The notes under the pieces were generated by a model. It made no database searches, was not told where the DNA came from, and was given only the letters and a program-made list of their open reading frames with translations. From Amycolatopsis sp. 2-15 (GTDB lineage: Bacteria; Actinomycetota; Actinomycetes; Mycobacteriales; Pseudonocardiaceae): a stretch of DNA of 64,000 bases. Positions 17,384 through 25,572 of the stretch are shown one piece after another (positions within the stretch are counted from its first letter, which is position 1; the number at the start of each line of letters is the position of its first letter). Position numbers and translations under genes: made by a program. Location: positions 1,188,001 to 1,252,000 of the forward strand of contig NZ_CP127294.1 of the NCBI RefSeq assembly GCF_030285625.1. The letters run 5' to 3'.

Positions 17384-17954
17384 CGGCAAGGGTGCCGACT
17401 CGGTCCCGACACCGGTCAAGATCATCATCGCGGGCGGTTTCGGCGCCGGGAAGACCACGATGGTCGGCTCGGTCAGCGAAATCCCGCCGCTGTCCACCGA
17501 GGAGGTGCTGACCGAGGCGAGCCACGGCGTCGACGACCTGTCCGGCGTGGAACGCAAGAAGACCACCACGGTCGCCCTCGACTTCGGGCGCATCACGATC
17601 TCACCGCGCCACGTGCTGTACCTCTTCGGCACGCCCGGCCAGGAACGATTCTGGTTCATGTGGGACGACCTCGCGCGCGGCGCGATCGGGACCATCGTGC
17701 TCGCGGACACGCGCCGCCTGGAGACGAGCTTCGCGGCCGTCGACTTCTTCGAGCGCCGGCGGATTCCGTTCATCGTCGCGGTGAACTGCTTCGACAACGC
17801 GCCGCGCTACACCGCCGACGAAATCCGGGAAGCGCTGGTCGTGCCCGACCGCGTGCCGATCGTGATGTGCGACGCGCGGCAGCGGGACTCGAGCAAGATC
17901 GCGTTGATCCGCCTCGTGAAACACGCGATGACAGTGGTACCGCAACCTGCGTGA
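17364..17954 (+). CDS. Conservon GTP/ATP-binding protein (CvnD)
   Basis: This 196-residue small GTPase-like protein has the P-loop GGFGAGKTT around residues 24-32, a switch region with the SGVERKKTTTVALDFG block, the DxxG-like motif LFGTPGQERFWFMWDDL and a downstream VNCFDNAPRYTADEIREAL where Ras-like proteins bind guanine. It completes the conservon. Family knowledge places it at the membrane with CvnA, with nucleotide state controlled by CvnB and CvnC. No cytochrome P450 gene follows, unlike in some conservons. Confidence 0.95.
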   Translation: MASSSSDGKGADSVPTPVKIIIAGGFGAGKTTMVGSVSEIPPLSTEEVLTEASHGVDDLSGVERKKTTTVALDFGRITISPRHVLYLFGTPGQERFWFMWDDLARGAIGTIVLADTRRLETSFAAVDFFERRRIPFIVAVNCFDNAPRYTADEIREALVVPDRVPIVMCDARQRDSSKIALIRLVKHAMTVVPQPA

Positions 17955-17991
17955 AACACCGGCCTCCGTGGAAACACCGGCTTCCATGAAA

Positions 17992-18035
17992 CACAGTGGA
18001 GGGTCGCTCCCAGCTGGAAGCTACCCTCCACTGTG
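17992..18035. terminator. Bidirectional terminator between conservon and tryptophanase
   Basis: A perfect 13-bp stem (17992-18004 with 18023-18035) with an 18-nt loop lies between the converging GTPase and tryptophanase genes. The right arm contains TCCACTGTGGA, an 11-mer also found elsewhere in the window. Confidence 0.8.
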
Positions 18036-18042
18036 GACTGGA

Positions 18043-19416
18043 TCAGGCGACGGGCGCCATCGTCAGGTTGAAGTGCCGCAGGATCTTCGGCGCCTCGACG
18101 ATCCGGTAGCCCGGCACGCTTTCCGGGTTCTTCGCGATGTCACCCAGGATCTCGGCGACGTAGTCGTAGTGGCCCCGGGAGTAGGTCCGGCGCGGCAGCG
18201 CCAGTCGGACGAGCTCGAACGGCGCCGGCGTCACCAGCTCGTTGTTCTCGTCGAGCTCGCCGATGTAGAGCGAACCCAGTTCCGCGCAACGAATCCCGCC
18301 CGCCAGGTACAGCTCGCACGCGAGCGAGTGGCCCGGGAAGCGGCTCGCCGGCAGGTGCGGCAGCAGGCGGCCGGCGTTGAGGTAGAGCGCGTGGATTCCC
18401 GGCGGCTGCACGATGTCCACGCCCGCCTCGTTCGCGAGCTGCGCCAGCCGCGCGGCCTCAGCCGCGCGCGCCTCGAGATAGTGCGGGTCGAGCACCTCTC
18501 GCAGGCCCCTGGCGAGACGATCGAGGTCGTGGGCGCCGAGGCCGCCGTAGGTGCGAAACCCCTCGGTCGCGATCAGGAGCGCTTCGCAGCGCTGCGCGAG
18601 CTCGGGATCGCGCAGACCGATGAACGCGCCCATCGGCGAGATGCCGTCCTTCTTGAGGCTGGCCACGCAGCCGTCGACGAGGCCGAACGCCTCCTCCGCC
18701 ACCTCGCGCGGCGTCTTGCCCGCGTAGCCCTCCTCACGCTGCACCACGAGCCAGGCGTTCTCCGCGAACCGCGCGGCGTCGAGGAAGATCGGCACGCCGT
18801 GCGCCCGAGCCAGGCGGCTCGCGGCGGCCAGGTTCGCCATCGACACGGGCTGGCCACCGCCGCCGTTGTTGGTGATCGTGACGAGCACCATGCCGACGCG
18901 GCCGGCCTCCGGCCCCGTCAGCAGCTGCTCCAGGACGTCGAGGTTGATGTTGCCCTTGAACGGTTCCAGGCTGTCGAGGTCACCGAACTCCGCGCACGGC
19001 AGGTCGCGGGCCTCGGCGCCGAGCAGCTCGACGTTGGCGCGCGTGGTGTCGAAGTGCGTGTTGCTCACCGAGATCTTGCCTCGCCCGAGCACGTTCGTGA
19101 ACAGCACGCGCTCGGCCGCACGGCCCTGGTGCACCGGCAGGAGGTGGGGGTAGTGCGTGAGCTCGCTGAGCGCCTCGCGGAAGCGGAAGAAGGACTCGGA
19201 GCCCGCGTAAGAGCGGTCCGCGGCCGCGGCCGCCGCCTCCTGTTTCGCGGAGACCGCACCGGTTCCCGAGTCCGTGAGCAGGTCGATCGAGACCATGTTG
19301 GCCGGCAGGTTGAACGCGTTGTAGCCGGCCGCGGCGAGCGCACGTTCACGCTCCGCGCGGGTGGTCACCGGGATTTCCGCGACAACCTGGGCGCGGTAGG
19401 GCGGGAAGGTCCGCAT
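18043..19416 (-). CDS. tnaA: Tryptophanase (tryptophan indole-lyase)
   Basis: This PLP enzyme of 457 residues (E. coli TnaA has 471) splits tryptophan into indole, pyruvate and ammonia. Visible motifs are ANMVSIDLLTDSGTGA, the cofactor aspartate region DAARFAENA at 213-221 and SLKKDG at 253-258, with Lys256 as the expected Schiff-base lysine. The ending ILRHF carries His448; tyrosine phenol-lyases have Phe at this place, so tryptophanase is favoured. GGAGGAA precedes the ATG. It lies 45 bp downstream of an indole prenyltransferase gene in the same orientation, so it probably releases indole from prenyltryptophan, or supplies indole, within a secondary metabolite pathway rather than in catabolism. 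Confidence 0.92.
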   Translation of the reverse strand: MRTFPPYRAQVVAEIPVTTRAERERALAAAGYNAFNLPANMVSIDLLTDSGTGAVSAKQEAAAAAADRSYAGSESFFRFREALSELTHYPHLLPVHQGRAAERVLFTNVLGRGKISVSNTHFDTTRANVELLGAEARDLPCAEFGDLDSLEPFKGNINLDVLEQLLTGPEAGRVGMVLVTITNNGGGGQPVSMANLAAASRLARAHGVPIFLDAARFAENAWLVVQREEGYAGKTPREVAEEAFGLVDGCVASLKKDGISPMGAFIGLRDPELAQRCEALLIATEGFRTYGGLGAHDLDRLARGLREVLDPHYLEARAAEAARLAQLANEAGVDIVQPPGIHALYLNAGRLLPHLPASRFPGHSLACELYLAGGIRCAELGSLYIGELDENNELVTPAPFELVRLALPRRTYSRGHYDYVAEILGDIAKNPESVPGYRIVEAPKILRHFNLTMAPVA

Positions 19417-19461
19417 CAGGTATTTCCTCCACTGTCTGGTGTCGGTGAAAAACTACCGCAG

Positions 19462-20538
19462 TCACGAAACCGGTCCGAGGACCGGCCTCTTTCGCGCCGG
19501 CAGAACCTGATATGCCTCTGACGACAGGTACACGGTGATTCCCGAGCCGAATTCCCCCATTCTCAGAGAGACGTGTGCGATCAGCCCGACACCGGCGCTC
19601 AGCGGGCGCTGCGAAACCGCTGCCAGGGCTTTGTCCAGTTTTGTCCCGTCGAAGCCGTACTGCGCGAGAACGGCGTGCGCGCGGGCGCGGGCCACTTCAT
19701 CGTCGGGCACATAGCTGCGAATGGGCAGATAGACGCTGTAGTTGGCCGGTCGGGCTCCTGAGCCCTCCACGAACGAATAGCTGGAGACCAGTGGCCGGGC
19801 TTCGAACGGACCTTTCCCGCCACCCAGCACGGCGAGGAACTCGCGGATCAGCAGCGGGTCGGTGCCGGCCACCAGCTCCGCCGCGAACTCGACGTCCGCC
19901 GATTCCGCGGCCTCGTGCGACACGTACACCTTCACCCGCGCGAGAGGATCGTCGTCGAGGTCGAGCGCGAAGAAGGAAAAGTTGTCCCGCTCGCCGCGGC
20001 GCAGCGCGTGCTCGATCATGGAATCGAATGCCTCGTCGATGTTCAGCCGACGCAACCCTTCGCTGACCAGGGAATCAGCCATCGAGGGACCGCTGATCTG
20101 CGGGTTCAGGTAGACCTTGATCTTCGGCGCGCGGCCGGGCCGGAAGATCAGCGAGTACCACAGCGTGAACGGCCCCTGCCGCTCCTCGTGCGGCAGGAAC
20201 AGGTCGGCGACAGCGTCGAGCCGGTCGGTGACCAGGCCGTATTCGCCGGCCACCTCGTCGAGGAACTCACGGGGGCTCCTCGACCCGACGGTCTCGCCGA
20301 GGACCCGCACGACACATTCACCCGTGGTGTCGAAGGCGAGCGAGAATTCGACGGGAGTTGTGTCGTCCGCCACATTCGAGGGGAATTCAGACGGGGTCGC
20401 CAGGCTCCTTTCTCCCTGGGCGCCCAGCAGGCCGCGCAATAAGCCCAGGTGACGGCCGTCCGCGTCGTCGAAACCGACTACTTCACAAAGCCGCTCGAGT
20501 TGTCCGCTGAGGTGGGTGTACATCGACATATCAGCCAT
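19462..20538 (-). CDS. DMATS-type aromatic (indole/tryptophan) prenyltransferase
   Basis: This ABBA-fold prenyltransferase of the bacterial DMATS group (6-DMATS/IptA type) transfers a dimethylallyl unit to the indole ring of tryptophan without a metal DDxxD motif. Recognisable blocks are THLSGQLERLCEVVGF at the N-terminus, DDTTPVEFSLAF, RPGRAPKIKVYLNP, a block near ARVKVYVSHEA, YSVYLPIRSY and LSAGVGLIAHVSLR. The start is uncertain: ATG at 20538 has GGAG 11 bp upstream and fits the family, while ATGs at 20559 and 20580 are in frame. It is the first gene of a two-gene operon with tryptophanase. The pairing matches known Streptomyces clusters that make prenylated indoles. Confidence 0.88.
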   Translation of the reverse strand: MADMSMYTHLSGQLERLCEVVGFDDADGRHLGLLRGLLGAQGERSLATPSEFPSNVADDTTPVEFSLAFDTTGECVVRVLGETVGSRSPREFLDEVAGEYGLVTDRLDAVADLFLPHEERQGPFTLWYSLIFRPGRAPKIKVYLNPQISGPSMADSLVSEGLRRLNIDEAFDSMIEHALRRGERDNFSFFALDLDDDPLARVKVYVSHEAAESADVEFAAELVAGTDPLLIREFLAVLGGGKGPFEARPLVSSYSFVEGSGARPANYSVYLPIRSYVPDDEVARARAHAVLAQYGFDGTKLDKALAAVSQRPLSAGVGLIAHVSLRMGEFGSGITVYLSSEAYQVLPARKRPVLGPVS

Positions 20539-20897
20539 CGACACACTCGCTCCGACCATGACGCCGTATTCACCATTCATTCGTGCTTCGCGCGTTCGGC
20601 CCAATGCCGCCGCCGCCAGTTGGCGGACAGCCAAGAGAACCGTCGATAGATTAGACGGAGGAATACGGCGCCGCTACGTCTGACGGGGCGATCCGGACAT
20701 GAAAAGCTGTGCCTGAGTGTGCTTGCGGGATCAAAGAGTTCACCTGAACAACGCATCGACACGAAGCGGTACTGCGGGTACGCGGGCGCGCACACGCGAG
20801 TCGGCGCCCACCGCGCAGCCCGGTTGGCGGCTGGACGCGTTCCGAAGCCGATGCCATCATCATTCGCGCCATCAGGCGGTTCCGAAGGGGTGCAGAA
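20539..20897. promoter_or_regulatory. Divergent promoter region of the prenylindole cluster
   Basis: About 360 bp separate the prenyltransferase and methyltransferase starts. The region must hold both promoters. I see no clear palindrome or repeat in it. AAGGGG at 20885-20890 is the ribosome binding site of the methyltransferase. Confidence 0.5.
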
Positions 20898-21758
20898 GTG
20901 ACTTCAGTGACAAACACTGGCGGAGTCGAAGAGACCGTGCGCGGCTATTACAACGCAGCCATCGACGCCTATGCCGTGATGATGCCCCAGGACGCCTGGC
21001 ACCACGGCGACGAGCGTGCTCACAACGCGGGACTGTCCTCAGAGGAAGCCGCGCTGGACATGCAGCGCCAACTGGTCGCCGCGGCCGGGATCACCGGCGG
21101 CGACCTCGTGCTCGACTTCGGCTCCGGAGTCGGCGGGGCGGTGGTCAACATGGCGGAGATGTCGGGCGCGCGGTTCGTCGGCATCTCCAACAACGACGCG
21201 CTGACGGCGAAAGCCCAGCGGCTGGCCGCGGCGCGTGGCTTGGCGGACAAGGCTTTCTTCCACTCGGTCGGGGACACCGAGTACCGGACGCTCGGCGCGT
21301 GGCCGGACGCCGCGTTCGCGGCCATCACCTACCAGGAGTCGGTGGTCCACCTGCCGGACAAGCAAGCCTTCTTCAACGCCGCGTTCCGGGTGCTGCGCCC
21401 GGGCGGCACCCTGGCCGCCGTGGACTGGATCCAGCGCCCGTGGGGCGAACACCGCAGCCCTGAGCAGATCGAGGCAGTGATGGCCGAGGTCAACCGCGGA
21501 TTCTGCATCCCGCACCACGCCACCGTCGAGCAGTACCGGGCCATGCTGGTCTCCGCCGGGTTCGACGTGCGCGAAGCGGTCGACCTCTTCCCGTCCGGCC
21601 CTTGCTGGGGCTCGACGCCCGAGGAGGAGCGGGACAAGTGGCTCACCTACGAAGGTGACCGCAACGATCTCTTCCACGACTCGAAGATCGCGCTCGACGC
21701 GGCTCGGGCCGCCGGCGTGTTCTCCGTGGCCAAACTGGTCGCGACCAAGCCGTTCTAG
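20898..21758 (+). CDS. SAM-dependent methyltransferase of the prenylindole cluster
   Basis: This 286-residue class I methyltransferase has the SAM motif VLDFGSGVGG at 71-80, preceded by a YYNAAIDAYAVMMPQDAWHHG segment. Motif-like blocks FAAITYQESVVHLPDK and VLRPGGTLAAVDW follow, then a C-terminal substrate part. The WHHG-type opening resembles small-molecule C- or O-methyltransferases, including isoprenyl diphosphate methyltransferases, but I cannot assign the substrate. It starts with GTG, divergent from the prenyltransferase-tryptophanase operon, so it likely methylates the prenylindole or its prenyl donor. A perfect 56-bp palindrome terminates it. Confidence 0.85.
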   Translation: MTSVTNTGGVEETVRGYYNAAIDAYAVMMPQDAWHHGDERAHNAGLSSEEAALDMQRQLVAAAGITGGDLVLDFGSGVGGAVVNMAEMSGARFVGISNNDALTAKAQRLAAARGLADKAFFHSVGDTEYRTLGAWPDAAFAAITYQESVVHLPDKQAFFNAAFRVLRPGGTLAAVDWIQRPWGEHRSPEQIEAVMAEVNRGFCIPHHATVEQYRAMLVSAGFDVREAVDLFPSGPCWGSTPEEERDKWLTYEGDRNDLFHDSKIALDAARAAGVFSVAKLVATKPF

Positions 21759-21775
21759 CGTTGTTTCCTTCGGGA

Positions 21776-21831
21776 CAGGGCTTTGTCAGGTCCGCGGTCG
21801 CTCGAGCGACCGCGGACCTGACAAAGCCCTG
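21776..21831. terminator. 56-bp perfect palindrome, bidirectional terminator
   Basis: Positions 21776-21803 are exactly complementary to 21804-21831, a 28-bp arm without spacer (centre CTCGAG). It sits between the converging methyltransferase and MFS genes. The length and perfection are exceptional compared with the other 10-17 bp terminator stems in this window. Confidence 0.9.
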
Positions 21832-21842
21832 CTACCGAAGAC

Positions 21843-23153
21843 CTACTCGACGGCTTCGATCCGCCGCCCGGTCGAGTCGGGCGCGGCCAGAGAGAGCACT
21901 GCCGCCGCGACCGGGCCGACGATGCCGAACGCCAGCGCGAGCGGCACCGTGCCGGCGATCGACAGGGCGATGAGCGGGAACAGCCCCGCGCCCAGTCCGC
22001 GGCCGGCGTAGTAGCTGAGGTTCGAGCCGGTGGAGCGCACGCGCGTGGGGAAGAACTCGGCCATCCACACGCCGAGCACGCCGAAGCCGCTGGCGCCCGC
22101 GGCGCACAACATCAGTGCCCAGAACGTCGGCGCGCCCCAGAAGTTCGACCCGATCTTCGCGTTGTGGCCCACCACGAGGATGAGGAACCAGGCGAAGCCG
22201 ATGACGCCGAACGCGCCGGCCACGAACATGGCCCACTTGCGCTTGATCTTGTCGGACAGCGCGCCGGCCATCGGATAGGTGACCGCCGTGACGATGAGGT
22301 TGAGCAACACGATCAGGCTGGCCGTGCCGAGCGGCACCTTCTCCACCTTGATCAGGAACGTCGACAGGTACGAGATCATCGAGTTCGTGGTGAGGAACAG
22401 AGCCGTCGCGATGCCCATGAACAGGATGGTGCCGCCGGCGTAGCCGTTGCGGAACAGGTCCAAGATCGGCACCTTGGTGCGCCGCTTGTCCTCGGGCACG
22501 CGGCCCTCGCGCAGCTCCCGCTGGTAGGTCCGCCACTGCTCCGACTCCGGCAGCATGATCGCCGACAGCACACCGATCAGCAGGGTCACGGCACCGATCA
22601 CGATGTAGCCGGCGCGCCAGCCCGACGCCGTGCCGAACTGGACGATGCAGAAGTAGATGACGCCCTCGGTCACGATCTGCCCGACGATGTACATCGACTG
22701 GATCGAGCCGCCCATCAGGCCGCGCTTGCTCGTCTTCCACGCCTCGGCGAACATCGAGTACGACAGTCCGAACAGGCCACCCATGCCGACGCCGGCGAGC
22801 AGCCGCGTGAGCAGGAACAGCAGGTAGTTCGGCGCGAGCCCGCCCAGCAGCGCGGCGAGCCCGAAGACGACCACCGAGCCCGTGTACGTCCAGCGGCGGC
22901 CGTAGAGATCACCGAGCCAGCCGACGAGGATGCCGCCCGCGATCGAGGCGAAGCCTTGCAGCGTCGCGACCTGCACGATCTGGATGGTGCTCACGTGCAG
23001 GCTTTCCGACAGGTAGGCCAGCGGGTAGCCGACGAGGTTCAGCTCCGCACCGTCGAAGAGCGTGCCGAGGAAGGCGAACACGAGAATGCGCGCGGTTGCC
23101 GGGTGGACGCCGGTGCCCCCGCCGGACGGGGCGGAGATGCGGACGGTCGACAT
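21843..23153 (-). CDS. MFS transporter (aromatic acid/metabolite:H+ symporter type)
   Basis: This 436-residue protein has 12 predicted membrane helices. The MFS motif A is GWLGDLYGRRWTYTG between TM2 and TM3, with DGAELNLVGYPLAYL in TM1 resembling the aromatic acid/sugar symporter group. A central loop of about 40 charged residues (ELREGRVPEDKRRTK) separates the two halves. It is transcribed after a second, related MFS gene (36 bp apart) and lies next to the IclR-controlled oxidation operon, so uptake of the substrate of that operon is the likely role. Confidence 0.88.
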   Translation of the reverse strand: MSTVRISAPSGGGTGVHPATARILVFAFLGTLFDGAELNLVGYPLAYLSESLHVSTIQIVQVATLQGFASIAGGILVGWLGDLYGRRWTYTGSVVVFGLAALLGGLAPNYLLFLLTRLLAGVGMGGLFGLSYSMFAEAWKTSKRGLMGGSIQSMYIVGQIVTEGVIYFCIVQFGTASGWRAGYIVIGAVTLLIGVLSAIMLPESEQWRTYQRELREGRVPEDKRRTKVPILDLFRNGYAGGTILFMGIATALFLTTNSMISYLSTFLIKVEKVPLGTASLIVLLNLIVTAVTYPMAGALSDKIKRKWAMFVAGAFGVIGFAWFLILVVGHNAKIGSNFWGAPTFWALMLCAAGASGFGVLGVWMAEFFPTRVRSTGSNLSYYAGRGLGAGLFPLIALSIAGTVPLALAFGIVGPVAAAVLSLAAPDSTGRRIEAVE

Positions 23154-23189
23154 GCAGGGGCCTTTCGCGGGGGTTGGGATGAGCGAGGA

Positions 23190-24515
23190 TCAGTCGGGCA
23201 GCTGCTGGCCGCGCGTCTCGGGGCAGAACGGGGCGACGACGAGGCCGAGGATGTAGATGAGCCCGACGACGGTGGCGGCCACGCCGTAGCCGCCGAGCTG
23301 CGAGATGATCGCGCCCGCGGTCAGCGGGCCGAGGAAGGCGATGAAGCGTGCGGCGTTGAACACGAACGCGGCGCCGGTCGCGCGCAGGTGCGTGGGGTAG
23401 AACTCGGGCAGCCACACCGGCATCCACGTGTACTGGCCGAGGGTGAAGAAGCCGTTGATCACCAGCACGACCACGATCAGGCCGAGGCTGTGCGTCCACA
23501 GGAACAACACGGGCGTGAGCACCAGCGACGCACCGAAGAACAGCAGCACCGCGGGTTTTCGGCCGAAGCGGTCGGCGATGAAGCCGAACGCGATGTACCC
23601 GGCGATGGCGCCCGCGTTGTAGATCATCCCGGCCGCGCTGGCCCACGACTGCCCTGAAGCACCGTTCTGGGCCGCCACCGAAGCGACGTACGAGGGCACC
23701 CAGGTGGAGATGCCCCACCAGCCGAGCGTGGTCACCAGGGACATGAGCGACCCGAGGATGGTCAGCTTGCGCAGCTTGGGGTCGATCATGATCTGGCGCA
23801 ACGTGAGCCGCGTGAACGACTGCTCGTGCTCGGTGAGCCCCTGGCCCTTGCGTTCCTTCAGTTCCTTGCGCCGCTTGTGCGCGCTCTTCCAGTTCTCGGA
23901 CTCGGGCACCGACTTGCGCAGCCACAGCGCGAACAGCGCCGGCAGCACCCCGATGAGGAACATGTAGCGCCACGAGTCCGCGCCCAGCGGCGCGATGAAC
24001 AGCCAGCAGGCCGATGCGATGAAGAAGCCCAGCCCGAGACCGCATTGCATGAGACCCGCGGCCTTGGCCCGCGCGTTGGCCGGCCAGGTCTCGGCGACCA
24101 GCGACGTACCCGTGCCCCACTCCGAGCCGAGCGCGAAGCCGGTGATGAAGCGCAGGACCAGGAACGACGTCCACGACCACGACACCGCGGTCAGGCCCGT
24201 GAACGCCGCGTACAGGACCATCGACGTCAGCAGCGCCCGGCGCCGGCCGAAGTAGTCGGCGAAGATTCCGCCGAGGATGCCGCCGAAGCCCCAGCCCAGG
24301 AGCGTCACGGCGATGGTCGCGCCGGTCAGGAAGGCGACCTGGCTCGCGGGCGCGCCGGGGTCGAGCCGCTTGAGCACCACGGCCGCCGTGAGGATCAGGG
24401 CGTAGGTCTCGAAGCCGTCGAACAGCCAACCGAGGTTGGCTGCGACAAGTGACCGCCACTGGGTGCGGTTCAGGGTCTTGGTCCACGAGGTGGGCTTGAC
24501 GGCGACGTCGCTCAC
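23190..24515 (-). CDS. MFS transporter (aromatic acid/metabolite:H+ symporter type)
   Basis: This 441-residue, 12-helix transporter has DGFETYALILTAAVV in TM1, the motif A-like GIFADYFGRRRAL and a long central charged loop (HKRRKELKERKGQGL). I chose GTG at 24515 because GGAAAGGAG lies six bases before it; the ATG at 24521 abuts the ribosome binding site. It is the first gene of a two-MFS operon. A GTCCTC-TATC-GAGGAC palindrome lies 60-75 bp upstream and shares its half-site with the promoter of the divergent oxidation operon, suggesting common IclR control. Confidence 0.88.
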   Translation of the reverse strand: MSDVAVKPTSWTKTLNRTQWRSLVAANLGWLFDGFETYALILTAAVVLKRLDPGAPASQVAFLTGATIAVTLLGWGFGGILGGIFADYFGRRRALLTSMVLYAAFTGLTAVSWSWTSFLVLRFITGFALGSEWGTGTSLVAETWPANARAKAAGLMQCGLGLGFFIASACWLFIAPLGADSWRYMFLIGVLPALFALWLRKSVPESENWKSAHKRRKELKERKGQGLTEHEQSFTRLTLRQIMIDPKLRKLTILGSLMSLVTTLGWWGISTWVPSYVASVAAQNGASGQSWASAAGMIYNAGAIAGYIAFGFIADRFGRKPAVLLFFGASLVLTPVLFLWTHSLGLIVVVLVINGFFTLGQYTWMPVWLPEFYPTHLRATGAAFVFNAARFIAFLGPLTAGAIISQLGGYGVAATVVGLIYILGLVVAPFCPETRGQQLPD

Positions 24516-24574
24516 GGCCATCTCCTTTCCGGGCCGCCATGGGCCGGATCGAGATTCGAAGGGCGGGACAGGTT

Positions 24575-24590
24575 GTCCTCTATCGAGGAC
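24575..24590. promoter_or_regulatory. Candidate IclR operator GTCCTC-TATC-GAGGAC
   Basis: A 6-bp inverted repeat with a 4-bp spacer, upstream of the MFS pair. The string AGTCCTCTAT recurs at 25553-25562 overlapping the start of the oxidation operon. Both promoters flank the IclR gene, so a shared operator is plausible; it is not proven. Confidence 0.5.
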
Positions 24591-24688
24591 ATAGAGTCCC
24601 GCATGCGGCACATTAAGCGAGCCGGTCGACAGCGGTCAAGAAACGCGCGACCAGGCAAGATCGCAGTACCTCCGCAGATGCGGAACTA

Positions 24689-25456
24689 TTACTCGATTTT
24701 AACCGCACCTCCGGTGCGGTCGGTGATTCTTAGTCCGCATTCGCGGATCAAAGAGCCATGTTGATCCACAGTGGACTCGTTCAGGTCCGAAGAGAACGCG
24801 AGCGTGCAGACGACCATCGACACGCGCCGCTGAGCGTCGAACACCGGCGCCGCGACACCCGACTGGCCGAGGTCGAACTCCCTGATACTGACGCTGTAGC
24901 CACGCTCACGTGTGGCAGCCATCTCCTCACGCAACGCCACCCGCGTGGTCACGGTTTCGGCCGTGAAAGCCTCCAGCCCATAACGCTCCGCGAGCCGTTC
25001 GACGTTCGCCGGGTCCTCCCACGCGTAGAACGCGCGCATGATCGCGGGCGCGGAGAAGGGGAACGTGTCGCCGATGCCGACGGTGATCCGCACGCCCTTG
25101 CCGCGATCACCCTTCGCCAGCACGGAGTACTCGGCGGCACCGTGGCGCTGCACCGCGAAGACGATGAAACCCGTGCGCTGGCTCAGCGAATCGAGCTCCT
25201 GCTGCACGATGTCGGTCATCCAGTCCTCGGACACGCGGGCCATCGACAGCAGCCGCGGCCCCAGCGACCAGCCACCGCGGTCGCCGCGGGTCGCGGTCCA
25301 GCCGGCCCGCTGCAGGGTGCCGAGGATGTTGTAGGCCGTGCTGCGGTTGAGCCCGAGCTCGTCGATCAGCGCCCCGGAAGACACCGGTTCCGGCCAATCG
25401 CGGGCAATTCGCTCCAGGAGCCGCATCGCGTTCAGCACCGCCGGAACGTCGCTCAT
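24689..25456 (-). CDS. IclR family transcriptional regulator
   Basis: This 255-residue regulator has an N-terminal winged helix (VLNAMRLLERIAR, SSGALIDELGLNRSTAYNILGTLQRAGW, about residues 7-55) and the C-terminal effector-binding domain (GDTFPFSAPAIMRAFYA, ESTVDQHGSLIRECG). IclR proteins usually respond to an aromatic or small acid from the pathway they control. It sits between the MFS pair and the divergent Mo-hydroxylase/UbiD operon and most likely regulates both. Confidence 0.93.
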   Translation of the reverse strand: MSDVPAVLNAMRLLERIARDWPEPVSSGALIDELGLNRSTAYNILGTLQRAGWTATRGDRGGWSLGPRLLSMARVSEDWMTDIVQQELDSLSQRTGFIVFAVQRHGAAEYSVLAKGDRGKGVRITVGIGDTFPFSAPAIMRAFYAWEDPANVERLAERYGLEAFTAETVTTRVALREEMAATRERGYSVSIREFDLGQSGVAAPVFDAQRRVSMVVCTLAFSSDLNESTVDQHGSLIRECGLRITDRTGGAVKIE

Positions 25457-25572
25457 GATCCGTCACCCCTCGCCATTCTGCTTCAGCGCACGGTAGCCGA
25501 GCCCTTTCCGGACTCGCCACGACCGTGTTAACGTCCTGTGGAGCAGACACTTAGTCCTCTATGGTGGTCATT
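25457..25572. promoter_or_regulatory. Divergent promoter between IclR and CoxG-like genes
   Basis: This roughly 100-bp spacer contains TTAGTCCTCTAT (25551-25562), repeating the half-site of the candidate operator at 24575. It overlaps the first possible ATG (25561) of the next gene. No Shine-Dalgarno sequence is visible before either possible start, so leaderless or weak initiation is possible. Confidence 0.45.

Noticed and set aside
20717..20901. 60-codon frame overlapping the methyltransferase start
   Set aside because: No ribosome binding site or recognisable sequence; it lies in the divergent promoter region.
22164..23657. Plus-strand frame of about 500 codons opposite the two MFS genes
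   Set aside because: It crosses the gap between two real genes on the other strand, is His/Arg/Asp-rich without any motif, and is a codon-bias shadow.
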